Below are positions 32,845 through 41,525 of a stretch of DNA of 64,000 bases, in pieces. The notes under the pieces were generated by a model, which searched no databases, was not told the DNA's origin, and saw nothing but the letters and a program-made list of their open reading frames with translations. Location of the stretch: the NCBI GenBank assembly GCA_031253995.1, contig JAIRVG010000022.1, forward strand, positions 45,591-109,590, in the 5' to 3' direction. Both the position numbers and the translations under genes were made by a program. Within the stretch, counting starts at the first letter, position 1; every line of letters starts with the position of its first letter. The stretch is from Paucimonas sp. Lineage in GTDB: Bacteria > Pseudomonadota > Gammaproteobacteria > Pseudomonadales > Pseudomonadaceae.

Positions 32845-33777
32845 TCAAACTGCCGGAGTAGAGGGCTCCAGCTGCCGCTGCGCCAGCCAGATCTCCTCCT
32901 GCAGCCACTGATGGAACAACTGCAACTGCGGCGCATCACGCTGCTCCGGCCGGGTCACCAGCCAGTACGACTGGTGCCCCTCCACATGCACGTTGAGCAC
33001 CTGGGTCAACTGCCCGCTGGCCAGCTCCGGCGCGACCATGTGCCAGTCGGCGATGGTGATTCCCAACCCGTCCACCGCCGCACGGATCGCCAGGTCCAGC
33101 AGGTCGAACTCGTACCCGCCCTGGGTATCCACGCCACTGATCCGCGCCGCATCCAGCCAGTGCTTCCAGGTCAGGTAGCGCTGGTCCTCGCGGGCCAGCA
33201 CATGCAGCAGGGTCATGCGATTGAGGTCGATGCCCTCTGCCTCCTGCTCACGGGCATACAGCGAAGGCGCGCACACGGCGATATGCCGCTCCTGGATCAG
33301 CAACGAACTGTCCAGCCCGTCCCATTCGCCATTGCCGAAACGGATCGCGCAGTCCAGCGTCGCGGTCTCGGCCAGGCTGTCCTGCAGTTGCGTGGTGATG
33401 CTCAGTTCCAGCTCCGGATGGGCCTCGCGCAAGCGACCCAGGCGCGGCATCAGCCAGCGGCTGGTGAAGGTCGGCGGGGCATTGAGGTGCAGGCGGTTGG
33501 CATGGGTCTTCTGCTGGATGCTGCGCACGGTCATCTCGATCTTGTCGAAGGACTGGTGCAGCGCCCGCAGCAGCACGCGCCCGGCATTGGTCAGTTCGAG
33601 GTGGTGATGACGCCGCTGCAGCAGGTTCTCGCCCAGTTGTTCCTCCAGCTGGCGCACCTGGCGGCTGACCGCGCTCTGGGTGACGTTGAGCAGTTCGGCG
33701 GCACGGGTGAAGCTGCCGGTGCTGCCGGCCACCTCGAAGGCCTTGAGGGCATTGAGACCTGGCATCTTGCGTTTCAT
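32845..33777 (-). CDS. LysR-family regulator (GcvA-like), divergent from porin
   Basis: A 310-aa LysR regulator. The helix-turn-helix GSFTRAAELLNVTQSAVSRQVR is followed by a GcvA-type effector domain (NAPPTFTSRWLMPRL, TLDCAIRFGNGEWDG). It lies back to back with the porin gene across 195 bp and next to the AldA-like gene, and is a candidate regulator of the catabolic island. ATG 33777 is chosen because homology begins there; its ribosome site is weak. Confidence 0.9.
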   Translation of the reverse strand: MKRKMPGLNALKAFEVAGSTGSFTRAAELLNVTQSAVSRQVRQLEEQLGENLLQRRHHHLELTNAGRVLLRALHQSFDKIEMTVRSIQQKTHANRLHLNAPPTFTSRWLMPRLGRLREAHPELELSITTQLQDSLAETATLDCAIRFGNGEWDGLDSSLLIQERHIAVCAPSLYAREQEAEGIDLNRMTLLHVLAREDQRYLTWKHWLDAARISGVDTQGGYEFDLLDLAIRAAVDGLGITIADWHMVAPELASGQLTQVLNVHVEGHQSYWLVTRPEQRDAPQLQLFHQWLQEEIWLAQRQLEPSTPAV

Positions 33778-33897
33778 GGACGGCGCTCGGGCGGGGACGG
33801 GAAAGGTGTCGATTATTTCACGAGCCGTAGGACTCATCCCACATGCCACACAGATTTTTCTACAGGTAACTTGCGTTTAGCGAAGGTTTGTCCCGCC

Positions 33898-33911
33898 ATT
33901 TAATCGTTTGT
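33898..33911 (+). promoter_or_regulatory. Motif shared with the aldehyde dehydrogenase promoter (copy 2)
   Basis: ATTTAATCGTTTGT lies 62 nt upstream of the porin ATG and matches the aldehyde-dehydrogenase copy at 11 of 14 positions, including a nine-base run. A second GTTTGTCC lies just upstream (33885-33892 region). Confidence 0.45.
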
Positions 33912-33972
33912 GGCCGGCCGCCGTGCTGGCAACACTGCGCGCGTCTCACATAACAACAACGAGAGCCGCGCC

Positions 33973-35151
33973 ATGCCCTTCCCTGCTTCACTGCGCCTGC
34001 AGTCCGTCTGTCTTGCCACCCTGTCCGCCCTCGCCGTCCCGGCCTTCGCCGTGCAGGTCACAGACAACCTCGACCTTGGCGGCGCCGTCCGTGCCCGCTG
34101 GGACTACGACCCGGACCGCGACATCCAGAAATTCAACTTCGACACCGCCTTCCTCACCGCCAAGTACAACTCCGACACCTGGATCGGCGCCGCCAAGTAC
34201 CGCTTCTACGGTCGTGCGTACCCCTACAAGTACACCAACAACGTCGGCGACATCGCCTTCGCCGAAACCGCCTGGATCGGCTACAGGTTCAACCCCGACC
34301 AGCAGATCCAGATTGGCCTCAACCAGATCCCCTTCGGCCTGCAGCCGTACTTCGGCAGCACCTTCTTCGAAACCCTGGGCAACGTCATCGGCCTGGAAGA
34401 CGTCGAGCAGGTCGGCGCCAAGTACATCCAGCAGGCCGGCGCCTGGAACCTGCAGGCCGGCTACTACCTGCGCCCGGCCTGGCAGGGCAAGGGCACCAGC
34501 AACGGGCGCACCTACTCCACCGTGGTTTCCTCCGCCGACAGCTACGTCGCCGACGGCAGCGACAACCGCGAGCGCAACACCGCGGTACTGCGGGTGGCGC
34601 GGTCGGTGGACCTGGGTGCCTGGAAATCCGAAGTCGGCGTGTCCGGCATGACCTCGACCCTGAAGAACAACGACACCCACGACGACGGCCGGCGCAATGC
34701 CGTGGCCGTGCACTATCTGGGCAAGAACGGCCCGTGGGGCGTGCAGTTGATGGCGGCGCGGCAACAGATGTCGCCGCGCAACGAAGGCACCGACGAACTG
34801 GTCACCTTCGGCGGCTACGACGGCACCTTCAACGTCGCCAGCCGCGGCAACTTCTATGTCGCCGACCTCAGCTACGACGTCGACGGCAAGTACCTGTTCG
34901 ACCAGCTCAGCGGCATCAAGCTGTACGCCAACTACAGCGCCTTCGACAAGTCCGCGGCGGGCTTCGACACCTCGGAGCGGCTGATCCTCGGCTCGTCGTT
35001 CTCCCTGAGCAAACTGTGGATCGCCACCGAGTGGCTGTTCGGCAAGAACGACCCGTACATCGGCGGCAGCAACTACACCCAGAGCCTCGGTGCGGGTGGT
35101 AGCGACCAGTGGGAAAACCAGGTATACGTCAACATCGGTTACTACTTCTAA
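33973..35151 (+). CDS. Outer-membrane porin (OprO/P-like barrel)
   Basis: A 392-aa outer-membrane protein. The signal peptide ends near VPAFA. Alternating beta-strand pattern with Tyr/Trp girdles (WDYDPDRDIQKFNFDTAFL, WIGAAKYRFYGRAY) and a C-terminal VNIGYYF with terminal Phe are present. General similarity is to phosphate-selective-porin-like barrels, though its neighbours suggest it admits the substrate of the catabolic cluster. It is followed 28 bp later by a LysR gene on the same strand, probably on one transcript. Confidence 0.85.
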   Translation: MPFPASLRLQSVCLATLSALAVPAFAVQVTDNLDLGGAVRARWDYDPDRDIQKFNFDTAFLTAKYNSDTWIGAAKYRFYGRAYPYKYTNNVGDIAFAETAWIGYRFNPDQQIQIGLNQIPFGLQPYFGSTFFETLGNVIGLEDVEQVGAKYIQQAGAWNLQAGYYLRPAWQGKGTSNGRTYSTVVSSADSYVADGSDNRERNTAVLRVARSVDLGAWKSEVGVSGMTSTLKNNDTHDDGRRNAVAVHYLGKNGPWGVQLMAARQQMSPRNEGTDELVTFGGYDGTFNVASRGNFYVADLSYDVDGKYLFDQLSGIKLYANYSAFDKSAAGFDTSERLILGSSFSLSKLWIATEWLFGKNDPYIGGSNYTQSLGAGGSDQWENQVYVNIGYYF

Positions 35152-35179
35152 GACCTTCCTTTTCCGGGGGCCTCGTTCC

Positions 35180-36052
35180 ATGCGTCAACTGCCCCCGCTC
35201 ACCATGCTGCGCGTCTTCGAAGAGGTCGCGCGGCATCGCAGTTTCAGCCAGGCCGCCCTTGACCTGAACGTCACCCAGGGCGCAGTCAGCCGGCAGATCA
35301 AGCAGCTTGAAGATCACCTTGGCGTGGCGCTGTTCGTGCGCACGCCCAAGGGCCTGACCCTGACCGAGGCCGGGGTGACCCTGTCGCCGCAGCTGGCGGC
35401 CGCCTTCGACCAGATCGACCGGGCCCTGCAACTGGTGCGCGTGCCCAACCTGCGCCAGCGCCTGCGCATCCTCGCCCCGCCGACCTGGGGCACCCGCTGG
35501 CTGTCCTCGCACCTGCGGGATTTCTGCCGGCATTACCCGGACATCAGCCTGAGCATCAGCAACCAAGCCAGCCATGAGCACCTGGCCGAGATAGACTGCC
35601 GCATCCGCTTCGGCCTGGGCCCGGCGGAGCACTGGCACAGCGAGTTGCTGGTGATGGAACGGCATGTGGCGGTGGCCAGTCCGGAGCTGTTCGTCGATGG
35701 CGTGGCGCCGGACCTGCGGGCGTATCCGCTGCTGCACATCCTGCATGACGGCAAGCGCCTGCCGGTGTGGGAAAACTGGCTGGGGGCCACGGGGCGCAGC
35801 GATGTGGACGTGGCCAGCGGGCTGGAGTTCAGCACCCTGGACCAGGTGATCCATACCGCCCTGGCAGGTGGGGGGCTGGCGGTGATCGACCGGCAGATGA
35901 TCGAGCGGGAACTGCGCGAGGGCAGCCTGCTGCCGATCGCCCCGGTGGAGGTGCTGGGGCCTTATGGCTACTGGCTGGATGTGGCGGGGGAAAAGCAGGG
36001 GTTGTCGAAGGTGAGGCTGTTCACCGAGTGGTTGCAGGGGATCACCGTGTAG
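35180..36052 (+). CDS. LysR-family regulator (GcvA-like), downstream of porin
   Basis: A 290-aa LysR regulator. The helix-turn-helix is HRSFSQAALDLNVTQGAVSRQIK; the effector domain contains ILAPPTWGTRWLSSHL and IDCRIRFGLGPAEHW. It is related in type to the regulator at 32845-33777, so the porin is bracketed by two GcvA-like proteins. Probably co-transcribed with the porin and may autoregulate. The in-frame region upstream of ATG 35180 overlaps the porin gene and is rejected. Confidence 0.9.
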   Translation: MRQLPPLTMLRVFEEVARHRSFSQAALDLNVTQGAVSRQIKQLEDHLGVALFVRTPKGLTLTEAGVTLSPQLAAAFDQIDRALQLVRVPNLRQRLRILAPPTWGTRWLSSHLRDFCRHYPDISLSISNQASHEHLAEIDCRIRFGLGPAEHWHSELLVMERHVAVASPELFVDGVAPDLRAYPLLHILHDGKRLPVWENWLGATGRSDVDVASGLEFSTLDQVIHTALAGGGLAVIDRQMIERELREGSLLPIAPVEVLGPYGYWLDVAGEKQGLSKVRLFTEWLQGITV

Positions 36053-36060
36053 CCTGTACC

Positions 36061-36141
36061 GGCCTCATCGCTGGCAAGCCAGCTCCCACAAGGACCGCCA
36101 CTGTCCGCACCTGTGGGAGCTGGCTTGCCAGCGATGAGGCC
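36061..36141. repeat. REPIN: paired REP palindromes
   Basis: The left arm 36061-36090 and right arm 36112-36141 are perfect 30-bp inverted copies containing CATCGCTGGCAAGCCAGCTC, with a 21-bp spacer. It sits between convergent genes and probably ends or protects both transcripts. Same family as 32748-32832. Confidence 0.85.
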
Positions 36142-36172
36142 CGGAAGATCGATGAAGATCCTCCGGACAGGA

Positions 36173-37528
36173 TCAGGCAGCCGAAGCCACCACTCCCTTC
36201 TCCCCGCCCTCGGCACTCGGCACCGTGCACGCCTGGCTCAAGGTCAACGCCTTGGTCTCCGGCGCCCAGGCCCAGGAAATCAGCGCCCCGAACGCCAGGA
36301 TCCCGGCCAGGATCCCCATGGTCGGACTCAAGCCGATCCCCGCCACGCTCAACGGCAACAGGAAGGTACTCACCGCCGAGCCCAGCCGGCTCACCGCCGT
36401 CGCCAGGCCGATGCCACTGGCGCGCACCGGCGTCGGGAAGCTCTCCGCCGGGAATACCCCGACCAGGTTGCTCACCGCCGACAGCACCAGGGTGAACAGG
36501 CCGAACACCAGCACCATCAGCCCCGCCGCGCTACCCGGCAGCACCGCCAGCAGGAACAGCGCCGCCGCCAGGATCACGAACGATCCGATGAGGAACCCGC
36601 GCCGCGAGAACTTCACCGTGCACCAGATCCCCACCAACGCGCCGATGATCAGCAGCAGGTTCAGCATCAGTTCGGTACCGAAGCCCTCCGCCAGCCCCAT
36701 CTTGGCCAGGATGGTGGGCAGGAAGGTGTAGATGGCGAAGTACGGCATGACGATGCACACGAAGAACAGGCAGTTGAACGCCGTGCGCTTGCGGTACTCG
36801 CGGCTGAACAGCGCCTTGTAGCCGGAATGCCGCTCCACGGTCGGCTCCTCGTCCAGCACCACGTGGGCGCCAAGGTGCTTGCGCACGATGGCCCGGGCTT
36901 CCTCGATGCGCCCCTGGTTGACCAGCCAGCGCGGCGACTCCGGGGTGCCGATGCGCGCCAGCAGGATCAGCCCGGCGGGGATCGCCGAGGACGCCAGCAT
37001 GTAGCGCCAGGCATCGTCACCGAGGTTGAGCATGGCGGTGCCGACGAAGGTCGCGGCCACGTAGCCGAAGGTCCAGATCACGCTGAACGACCCCAGCAGC
37101 ACGCCACGGTGCTTGCGCGGGGCGAACTCGGCGAGCATGGCGTGGCCGACGCTGAAGTCACCACCCAGGCCGATGCCGATGAGGATCCGGCAGGCCAGCA
37201 ACGCCGCCGCGCTTTCCACGTAGAACTGCATGAGCGAAGCCAGGGTGATCAGCACGAAGCTGATCAGGAAGATCTTCTGCCGCCCGAGGTGATCGGAAAT
37301 CCAGCCGAAGAACAGGCTGCCGAGAAACAGGCCGATCAGCGCCGAGGCGCCGATCAGGCCCTGCCAGAACGCATCCAGTTGCATCTGCGGGCTCAGCAGG
37401 GTGAAGGCGATACCGATCAGGCCGAGGATGTAGCCATCGGTGAAGTGCGCGCCGAAGGTCAGCCCGGCGATTTTCAGGTGGAAGCGACCGATCGGCAGAT
37501 CGTCGATCTTGACGGGGGTAACGGACAT
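36173..37528 (-). CDS. MFS transporter, last gene of the fae operon
   Basis: A 451-aa permease of the sugar-porter/metabolite:H+ symporter type with twelve hydrophobic segments. Motif A is GWISDHLGRQK, and GIGLGGDFSVGHAMLAEF and PESPRWLVNQGR are present. A conserved Asp near the N-terminus (FTDGYILG) fits proton coupling. It lies 81 bp after the aldehyde dehydrogenase stop on the same strand, and presumably imports the operon's substrate. Confidence 0.9.
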   Translation of the reverse strand: MSVTPVKIDDLPIGRFHLKIAGLTFGAHFTDGYILGLIGIAFTLLSPQMQLDAFWQGLIGASALIGLFLGSLFFGWISDHLGRQKIFLISFVLITLASLMQFYVESAAALLACRILIGIGLGGDFSVGHAMLAEFAPRKHRGVLLGSFSVIWTFGYVAATFVGTAMLNLGDDAWRYMLASSAIPAGLILLARIGTPESPRWLVNQGRIEEARAIVRKHLGAHVVLDEEPTVERHSGYKALFSREYRKRTAFNCLFFVCIVMPYFAIYTFLPTILAKMGLAEGFGTELMLNLLLIIGALVGIWCTVKFSRRGFLIGSFVILAAALFLLAVLPGSAAGLMVLVFGLFTLVLSAVSNLVGVFPAESFPTPVRASGIGLATAVSRLGSAVSTFLLPLSVAGIGLSPTMGILAGILAFGALISWAWAPETKALTLSQACTVPSAEGGEKGVVASAA

Positions 37529-37609
37529 GTTCGTCTCCGGTTTTTGTTCTTGAAGTAGAGATGAAGCCGAAAAGCCGCCGGCCCTGTGGCCGGCGGTGGT
37601 GCCTGGGGT

Positions 37610-39043
37610 TCAGAGTCCGCCCATCAGCAGGTATTTGATCTCCAGGTATTCGTCCAGACCGTACTTCGAGCCTTCCCGGCCCAGGCCCGATTCCTTGATG
37701 CCGCCAAAGGGCGCAAGCTCCGTGGAAATCACCCCTTCGTTGATGCCGACCATGCCCGCTTCCAGCCCTTCGGCCATGCGCCAGACGCGGCCGATGTCAC
37801 GGCTGTAGAAGTACGCCGAGAGGCCGTACGGCGTGTCGTTGGCGGCCTGCAGCACCTCGGCTTCGTCCTTGAAGCGGAAGCAGGCGGCCACCGGGCCGAA
37901 GGTCTCGTCGCTGGCGATCAGCATGTCGCGGCGCGCTTCGGCGAGCACGGTCGGCTCGAAGAAGGTCCCGCCCAGGGCGTGGCGACGACCGCCGCAGACC
38001 AGGCGCGCGCCCTTCTCCAGGGCATCGCCGACATGTGCCTCGACCTTGGCCAGGGCGGCGGCGTTGATCAGCGGGCCTTGTTCGGTCTCGCCTTGCAGCG
38101 CGGCGCCGACGCGCATGGCCTGAACCGCTTCCGCCAGCCTGCCGACGAAGGCGTCGTACACCCCATCCTGGATGAAGAAGCGATTCACGCACACGCAGGT
38201 CTGCCCGGTGTTGCGGAACTTTGAGGCCATGGCGCCCTTCACTGCGGCGTCCAGGTCGGCGTCGTCGAAGACGATGAAGGGCGCGTTGCCGCCCAGCTCC
38301 AGGGACACCTTCTTCAGTGTGTCGGCCGCCTGGCGCATCAGCAGCTTGCCGGTGCGGGTCGAGCCGGTGAAGGACAGCTTGCGCACCACGCTGGAGGCCT
38401 GCAGCGCGCCGCCAATGGCCACGGCATCGCCAGAGACGATATTGAACACGCCGGCGGGAATGCCCGCCTGCTCTGCCAGCACCGCCAGGGCGAAGGCCGA
38501 CAGCGGGGTTTCCTCGGACGGCTTGAGAACCAGGGTGCACCCCGCCGCCAGCGCCGGGCCCACCTTGCGGGTGACCATGGCCAGGGGGAAGTTCCAAGGA
38601 GTGATCGCCGCGACCACGCCGATGGCCTCCTTGACCACGACGATGCGCGCATCGGCCTTGTGGCTGGGGATCACGTCGCCGTAGGCGCGCTTGGCTTCCT
38701 CGGCGAACCATTCGAGGAAGCTGGCGGCGTAGACCACCTCGCCCATGGCCTCGGCCAGTGGCTTGCCCTGTTCGCGGCACATCAGCGTCGCCAGTTCGCG
38801 CTGGTTGCCCAGCATCAGCTCGGCCCAGCGGCGCAGGCGCTGGCTGCGCTCCTTGGCGGTCAGCCCGCGCCAGGCCGGCAAGGCGCGCTCGGCGGCAGCG
38901 ATGGCGAGGTTGGTTTCCTCGGCGCCGGCCTTCTGGACCTGGGCGATCAGCTCGCCACTGGCCGGGTCGGTCACCGCGTAGGTAGCGCCGCCACTGGACC
39001 ATTGGCCGTCGATGTAGTTGCCGTTGCGCAGCAATTCGCTCAT
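37610..39043 (-). CDS. NAD(P)-dependent aldehyde dehydrogenase, GabD-like
   Basis: A 477-aa ALDH with the succinate-semialdehyde dehydrogenase look. ITPWNFPLAMVTRKVGPAL, the proton acceptor Glu249 (SLELGG) and catalytic Cys283 (TGQTCVCVNR) are all present; TCVC is the GabD-type Cys pair. The C-terminal PFGGIKESGLGREGSKYG is typical. The start overlaps the aldo-keto reductase stop as ATGA, so their translation is coupled. In this operon it may oxidise an aldehyde made by a neighbouring enzyme; the substrate is not established. Confidence 0.9.
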   Translation of the reverse strand: MSELLRNGNYIDGQWSSGGATYAVTDPASGELIAQVQKAGAEETNLAIAAAERALPAWRGLTAKERSQRLRRWAELMLGNQRELATLMCREQGKPLAEAMGEVVYAASFLEWFAEEAKRAYGDVIPSHKADARIVVVKEAIGVVAAITPWNFPLAMVTRKVGPALAAGCTLVLKPSEETPLSAFALAVLAEQAGIPAGVFNIVSGDAVAIGGALQASSVVRKLSFTGSTRTGKLLMRQAADTLKKVSLELGGNAPFIVFDDADLDAAVKGAMASKFRNTGQTCVCVNRFFIQDGVYDAFVGRLAEAVQAMRVGAALQGETEQGPLINAAALAKVEAHVGDALEKGARLVCGGRRHALGGTFFEPTVLAEARRDMLIASDETFGPVAACFRFKDEAEVLQAANDTPYGLSAYFYSRDIGRVWRMAEGLEAGMVGINEGVISTELAPFGGIKESGLGREGSKYGLDEYLEIKYLLMGGL

Positions 39044-40074
39044 GCCACCGCCTCGCTCAGCAGGAAACGCTCGATACCCGGACGCGCGGTGCGCAGGATG
39101 CGCTTGCCGGCGGTGTAGTCGTTGATCACGTCGCACGGCGTGTAGTTGCGTTCCAGCTCGTGCAGTTCCTCGACATCCAGGCGGGTGTCCAGGGCGGCCA
39201 GGGCGCTGTCGAACTGCGCGGTGGTATCGGCACCCACCAGCATGCAGTCGACGCCGCCGTGCTGCAGGACCCAGGCCTGGGCCACCTGGGCGTTGGACAC
39301 GCCACGGGCACGGGCCACGCGCTGCACCGAGCGGGCGATTTCGAAAGAGGCCTCGTCGGCGTACATCTGCTGGGTGAAGAAGTCGGTCTGGTTGCGGGTC
39401 GACTGCACGTCGCCGGTCAGCAGGCCGCGGGCCAGCGGGCTGAACACCGAGACGCCGAGGCCCTGGTCGCGGCAGAACGGGATCATCTCGCGTTCTTCCT
39501 CACGGTAGGCGACGTTCAGTTGCAGCTGCATGTTGATCGGCTTGACCCAGTTATTGCGCTCGCAGCACAGGAGGATCTTCGCCAGTTGCCCGGTGAGCAT
39601 GGTGGACACGCCGATATAGCGGGCCTTGCCGGCTTTGACGATGTCGTTGAGCGCGCCCATGGTCTCTTCCACCGGCGTGTTCACGTCGAAGAAATGCAGC
39701 ATGTACAGGTCGACGTAGTCCATGCCCAGGCGGGTCAGGGAGGCGTCGATGCTGTCGAAGATATGCTTGCGCGAATGACCGGTGGCGTTGATGCCGCTGC
39801 GGGTGCCGTAGCCGACCTTGGTGGTGATCACCAGGTCTTCGCGGCGGGCCAGGCGCTTGACGATGCGCCCCACCACTTCCTCGCCGACGCCGGCGGAATA
39901 GAAGTCGGCCAGGTCGATGAAGTTGACCCCGTTGGCCAGGGCATGGGCGACGATCGGCTCGCTCTGCTTCTCGTCGAAGATCCAGGGTTTCCAGTCCGGG
40001 GTGCCCATGTTCATGGTGCCCAGGCACAGGCGCGAGACTTCCAGGCCGGAGTTGCCCAAACGAATGTATTGCAT
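39040..40074 (-). CDS. Aldo/keto reductase
   Basis: A 344-aa NADPH-dependent oxidoreductase of the AKR superfamily (TIM barrel). The catalytic tetrad appears as Asp and Tyr in FIDLADFYSAG, Lys in VITTKVGYG and His in YMLHFFD. The C-terminal cofactor loop contains MLVGADTTAQFDSAL. Ten base pairs separate it from the fae stop, and it overlaps the ALDH gene by 4 bp. It probably interconverts a hydroxy and a carbonyl group on the operon's substrate. Confidence 0.9.
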   Translation of the reverse strand: MQYIRLGNSGLEVSRLCLGTMNMGTPDWKPWIFDEKQSEPIVAHALANGVNFIDLADFYSAGVGEEVVGRIVKRLARREDLVITTKVGYGTRSGINATGHSRKHIFDSIDASLTRLGMDYVDLYMLHFFDVNTPVEETMGALNDIVKAGKARYIGVSTMLTGQLAKILLCCERNNWVKPINMQLQLNVAYREEEREMIPFCRDQGLGVSVFSPLARGLLTGDVQSTRNQTDFFTQQMYADEASFEIARSVQRVARARGVSNAQVAQAWVLQHGGVDCMLVGADTTAQFDSALAALDTRLDVEELHELERNYTPCDVINDYTAGKRILRTARPGIERFLLSEAVA

Positions 40075-40084
40075 GACGGCGACC

Positions 40085-40597
40085 TCAGGCTTTCGGGGTA
40101 TAGAACGGGTTGCTGATCTGGCCGACCACATCGGCCAGTTGCGCGCGTTCCGGCTTGCCGGTCAGGGCGGCGCGGATGGCGGTGCGGCAGGCGTTGTAGT
40201 TGTTCAGGTAGACGGCGTCGAGGTCGTCGCAGGCGGGGTTGACCCAGTTGGCGGTGACGATGGCCCACTCGTCCTCGGCTTCGGCCGGCAGGGTGCCGTC
40301 GAGCAGGGCCTCGGTGACGGCCTTGGCGATCCCGGCCTGGGACGCGCCCCAGGTGGCGTTGCCGTGCAGCTCGCCGTCGATGGCGGCCTTGTTCACGTAC
40401 AGGGTCATCGGCTTGACCGGGATGTTCGGCTGGGCGATCACCATGAACGGGCAATGGCCCTGGCTTGGCGAGGCGAGGCTGTTGGCGAAGGCCTGGCCGG
40501 CAGGGCCGTTGCGCGGGCCGATGAGGATGTTGATATGCGCCGCGTTGACGCCCGGGCCTTCGAAGCCTTCACCGATGTACAGGTCAAGTTCTTTCAT
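40085..40597 (-). CDS. fae: Formaldehyde-activating enzyme (Fae) family protein
   Basis: A 170-aa protein matching Fae along its length: IGEGFEGPGVNAAHINILIG with the active-site His of the NxxAHI motif, then GPRNGPAGQAFAN, and QPNIPVKPMTLYVNKAAI, where methylotroph Fae has PNLPCKPNTLMFNKVTI. In methylotrophs Fae condenses formaldehyde with tetrahydromethanopterin. Pseudomonas is not known to make that cofactor, and no mtdB/mch/fhc gene is visible. It is the first gene of an operon with AKR, ALDH and MFS genes, so a detoxifying or sensing role for a reactive aldehyde is inferred. Confidence 0.88.
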   Translation of the reverse strand: MKELDLYIGEGFEGPGVNAAHINILIGPRNGPAGQAFANSLASPSQGHCPFMVIAQPNIPVKPMTLYVNKAAIDGELHGNATWGASQAGIAKAVTEALLDGTLPAEAEDEWAIVTANWVNPACDDLDAVYLNNYNACRTAIRAALTGKPERAQLADVVGQISNPFYTPKA

Positions 40598-40674
40598 CTG
40601 CAAACACTCTTTGTTGTTGGTGGGTGTGTTTGCCGGTTTTGTATCACCGCGCCGGGGCCAGGCTGGAACCACAT

Positions 40675-40705
40675 AAAGTCATGGGGGTATGAGGGAAAGT
40701 CATGG
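40675..40705. promoter_or_regulatory. Direct repeats AAAGTCATGG upstream of fae
   Basis: AAAGTCATGG occurs at 40675-40684 and 40696-40705, exactly 21 bp apart start to start (two helical turns), 78 nt upstream of the fae start. This is the usual layout for a dimeric activator bound on one DNA face. The remainder of the 202-bp gap shows no gene. Confidence 0.45.
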
Positions 40706-40799
40706 CCTGGCGCGTGCGCGTGGATCAGAGCAAGGAACGGAGTTCCCTCGCTAGCCAGGGCACCTATCCTGCCCCCACCACCGGACCAGGGCCCGAACC

Positions 40800-41525
40800 A
40801 TGCAGACCAGCCTCCCGCTTGCCTTCCCCGCCACATCCCCCGAGCCAGACTGGCCCACCCTTTACCAGTCCCTGAACCACTCCGGCTACGCCCGCCTGCC
40901 CGCCCTGCTCGATGCCGGCCAATGCCGTGAGCTGGCCAGCCTGTACCCCCGGGAGCCCCTGTTCCGCTCACGCATCGTCATGGCCCGCCACGGTTTCGGT
41001 CGCGGCGAATACCAGTACTTCCGCTACCCGCTGCCGAACGTGGTGGAAGGCCTCCGGCAATCCTTCTACCTCCGCCTGGCCACCCTCGCCAACGACTGGC
41101 ACGCCAGGCTCGGCAACCCGACCCGCTTCCCCGCCACCCTCGACACCTTCCTCGCCCACTGCCACGCCGCCGGCCAGTGCCGGCCCACGCCCCTGCTCCT
41201 GCAATACCAGCCCGGCGACTACAACTGCCTGCACCAGGACCTCTACGGCGACCTGCACTTCCCCGTGCAGATGGCGATCCTGCTGTCCCGCCCGGGCATC
41301 GACTTCGAGGGCGGAGAGTTCTGCCTGACCGAGTACTGCACGCGTGAGCATCGCGCCGAAGTGGTGCCGCTGGAGCAAGGCGATGCGGTCCTGTTCGCCG
41401 TGGCCGAACGCCCCCTGCCCGGCCGGCGCGGCGGCTCGCGCAAGGTGCTGATGCGCCATGGCGTCAGCCGCGTGCTGGCCGGCCATCGCCACACCCTGGG
41501 AGTGATCTTCCATGACGCCCGCTGA
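40800..41525 (+). CDS. 2-oxoglutarate/Fe(II)-dependent oxygenase
   Basis: A 241-aa protein with the double-stranded beta-helix of prolyl-hydroxylase-like dioxygenases. Iron ligands are His145 and Asp147 (LHQDLYG) and His220. Arg230, ten residues after His220 in HGVSRVLAGHRH, fits 2-oxoglutarate binding. FEGGEFCLTE is the strand expected between them. The target (protein side chain or small molecule) is unknown. It is divergent from fae and overlaps the following paralogue by 14 bp. Confidence 0.85.
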   Translation: MQTSLPLAFPATSPEPDWPTLYQSLNHSGYARLPALLDAGQCRELASLYPREPLFRSRIVMARHGFGRGEYQYFRYPLPNVVEGLRQSFYLRLATLANDWHARLGNPTRFPATLDTFLAHCHAAGQCRPTPLLLQYQPGDYNCLHQDLYGDLHFPVQMAILLSRPGIDFEGGEFCLTEYCTREHRAEVVPLEQGDAVLFAVAERPLPGRRGGSRKVLMRHGVSRVLAGHRHTLGVIFHDAR

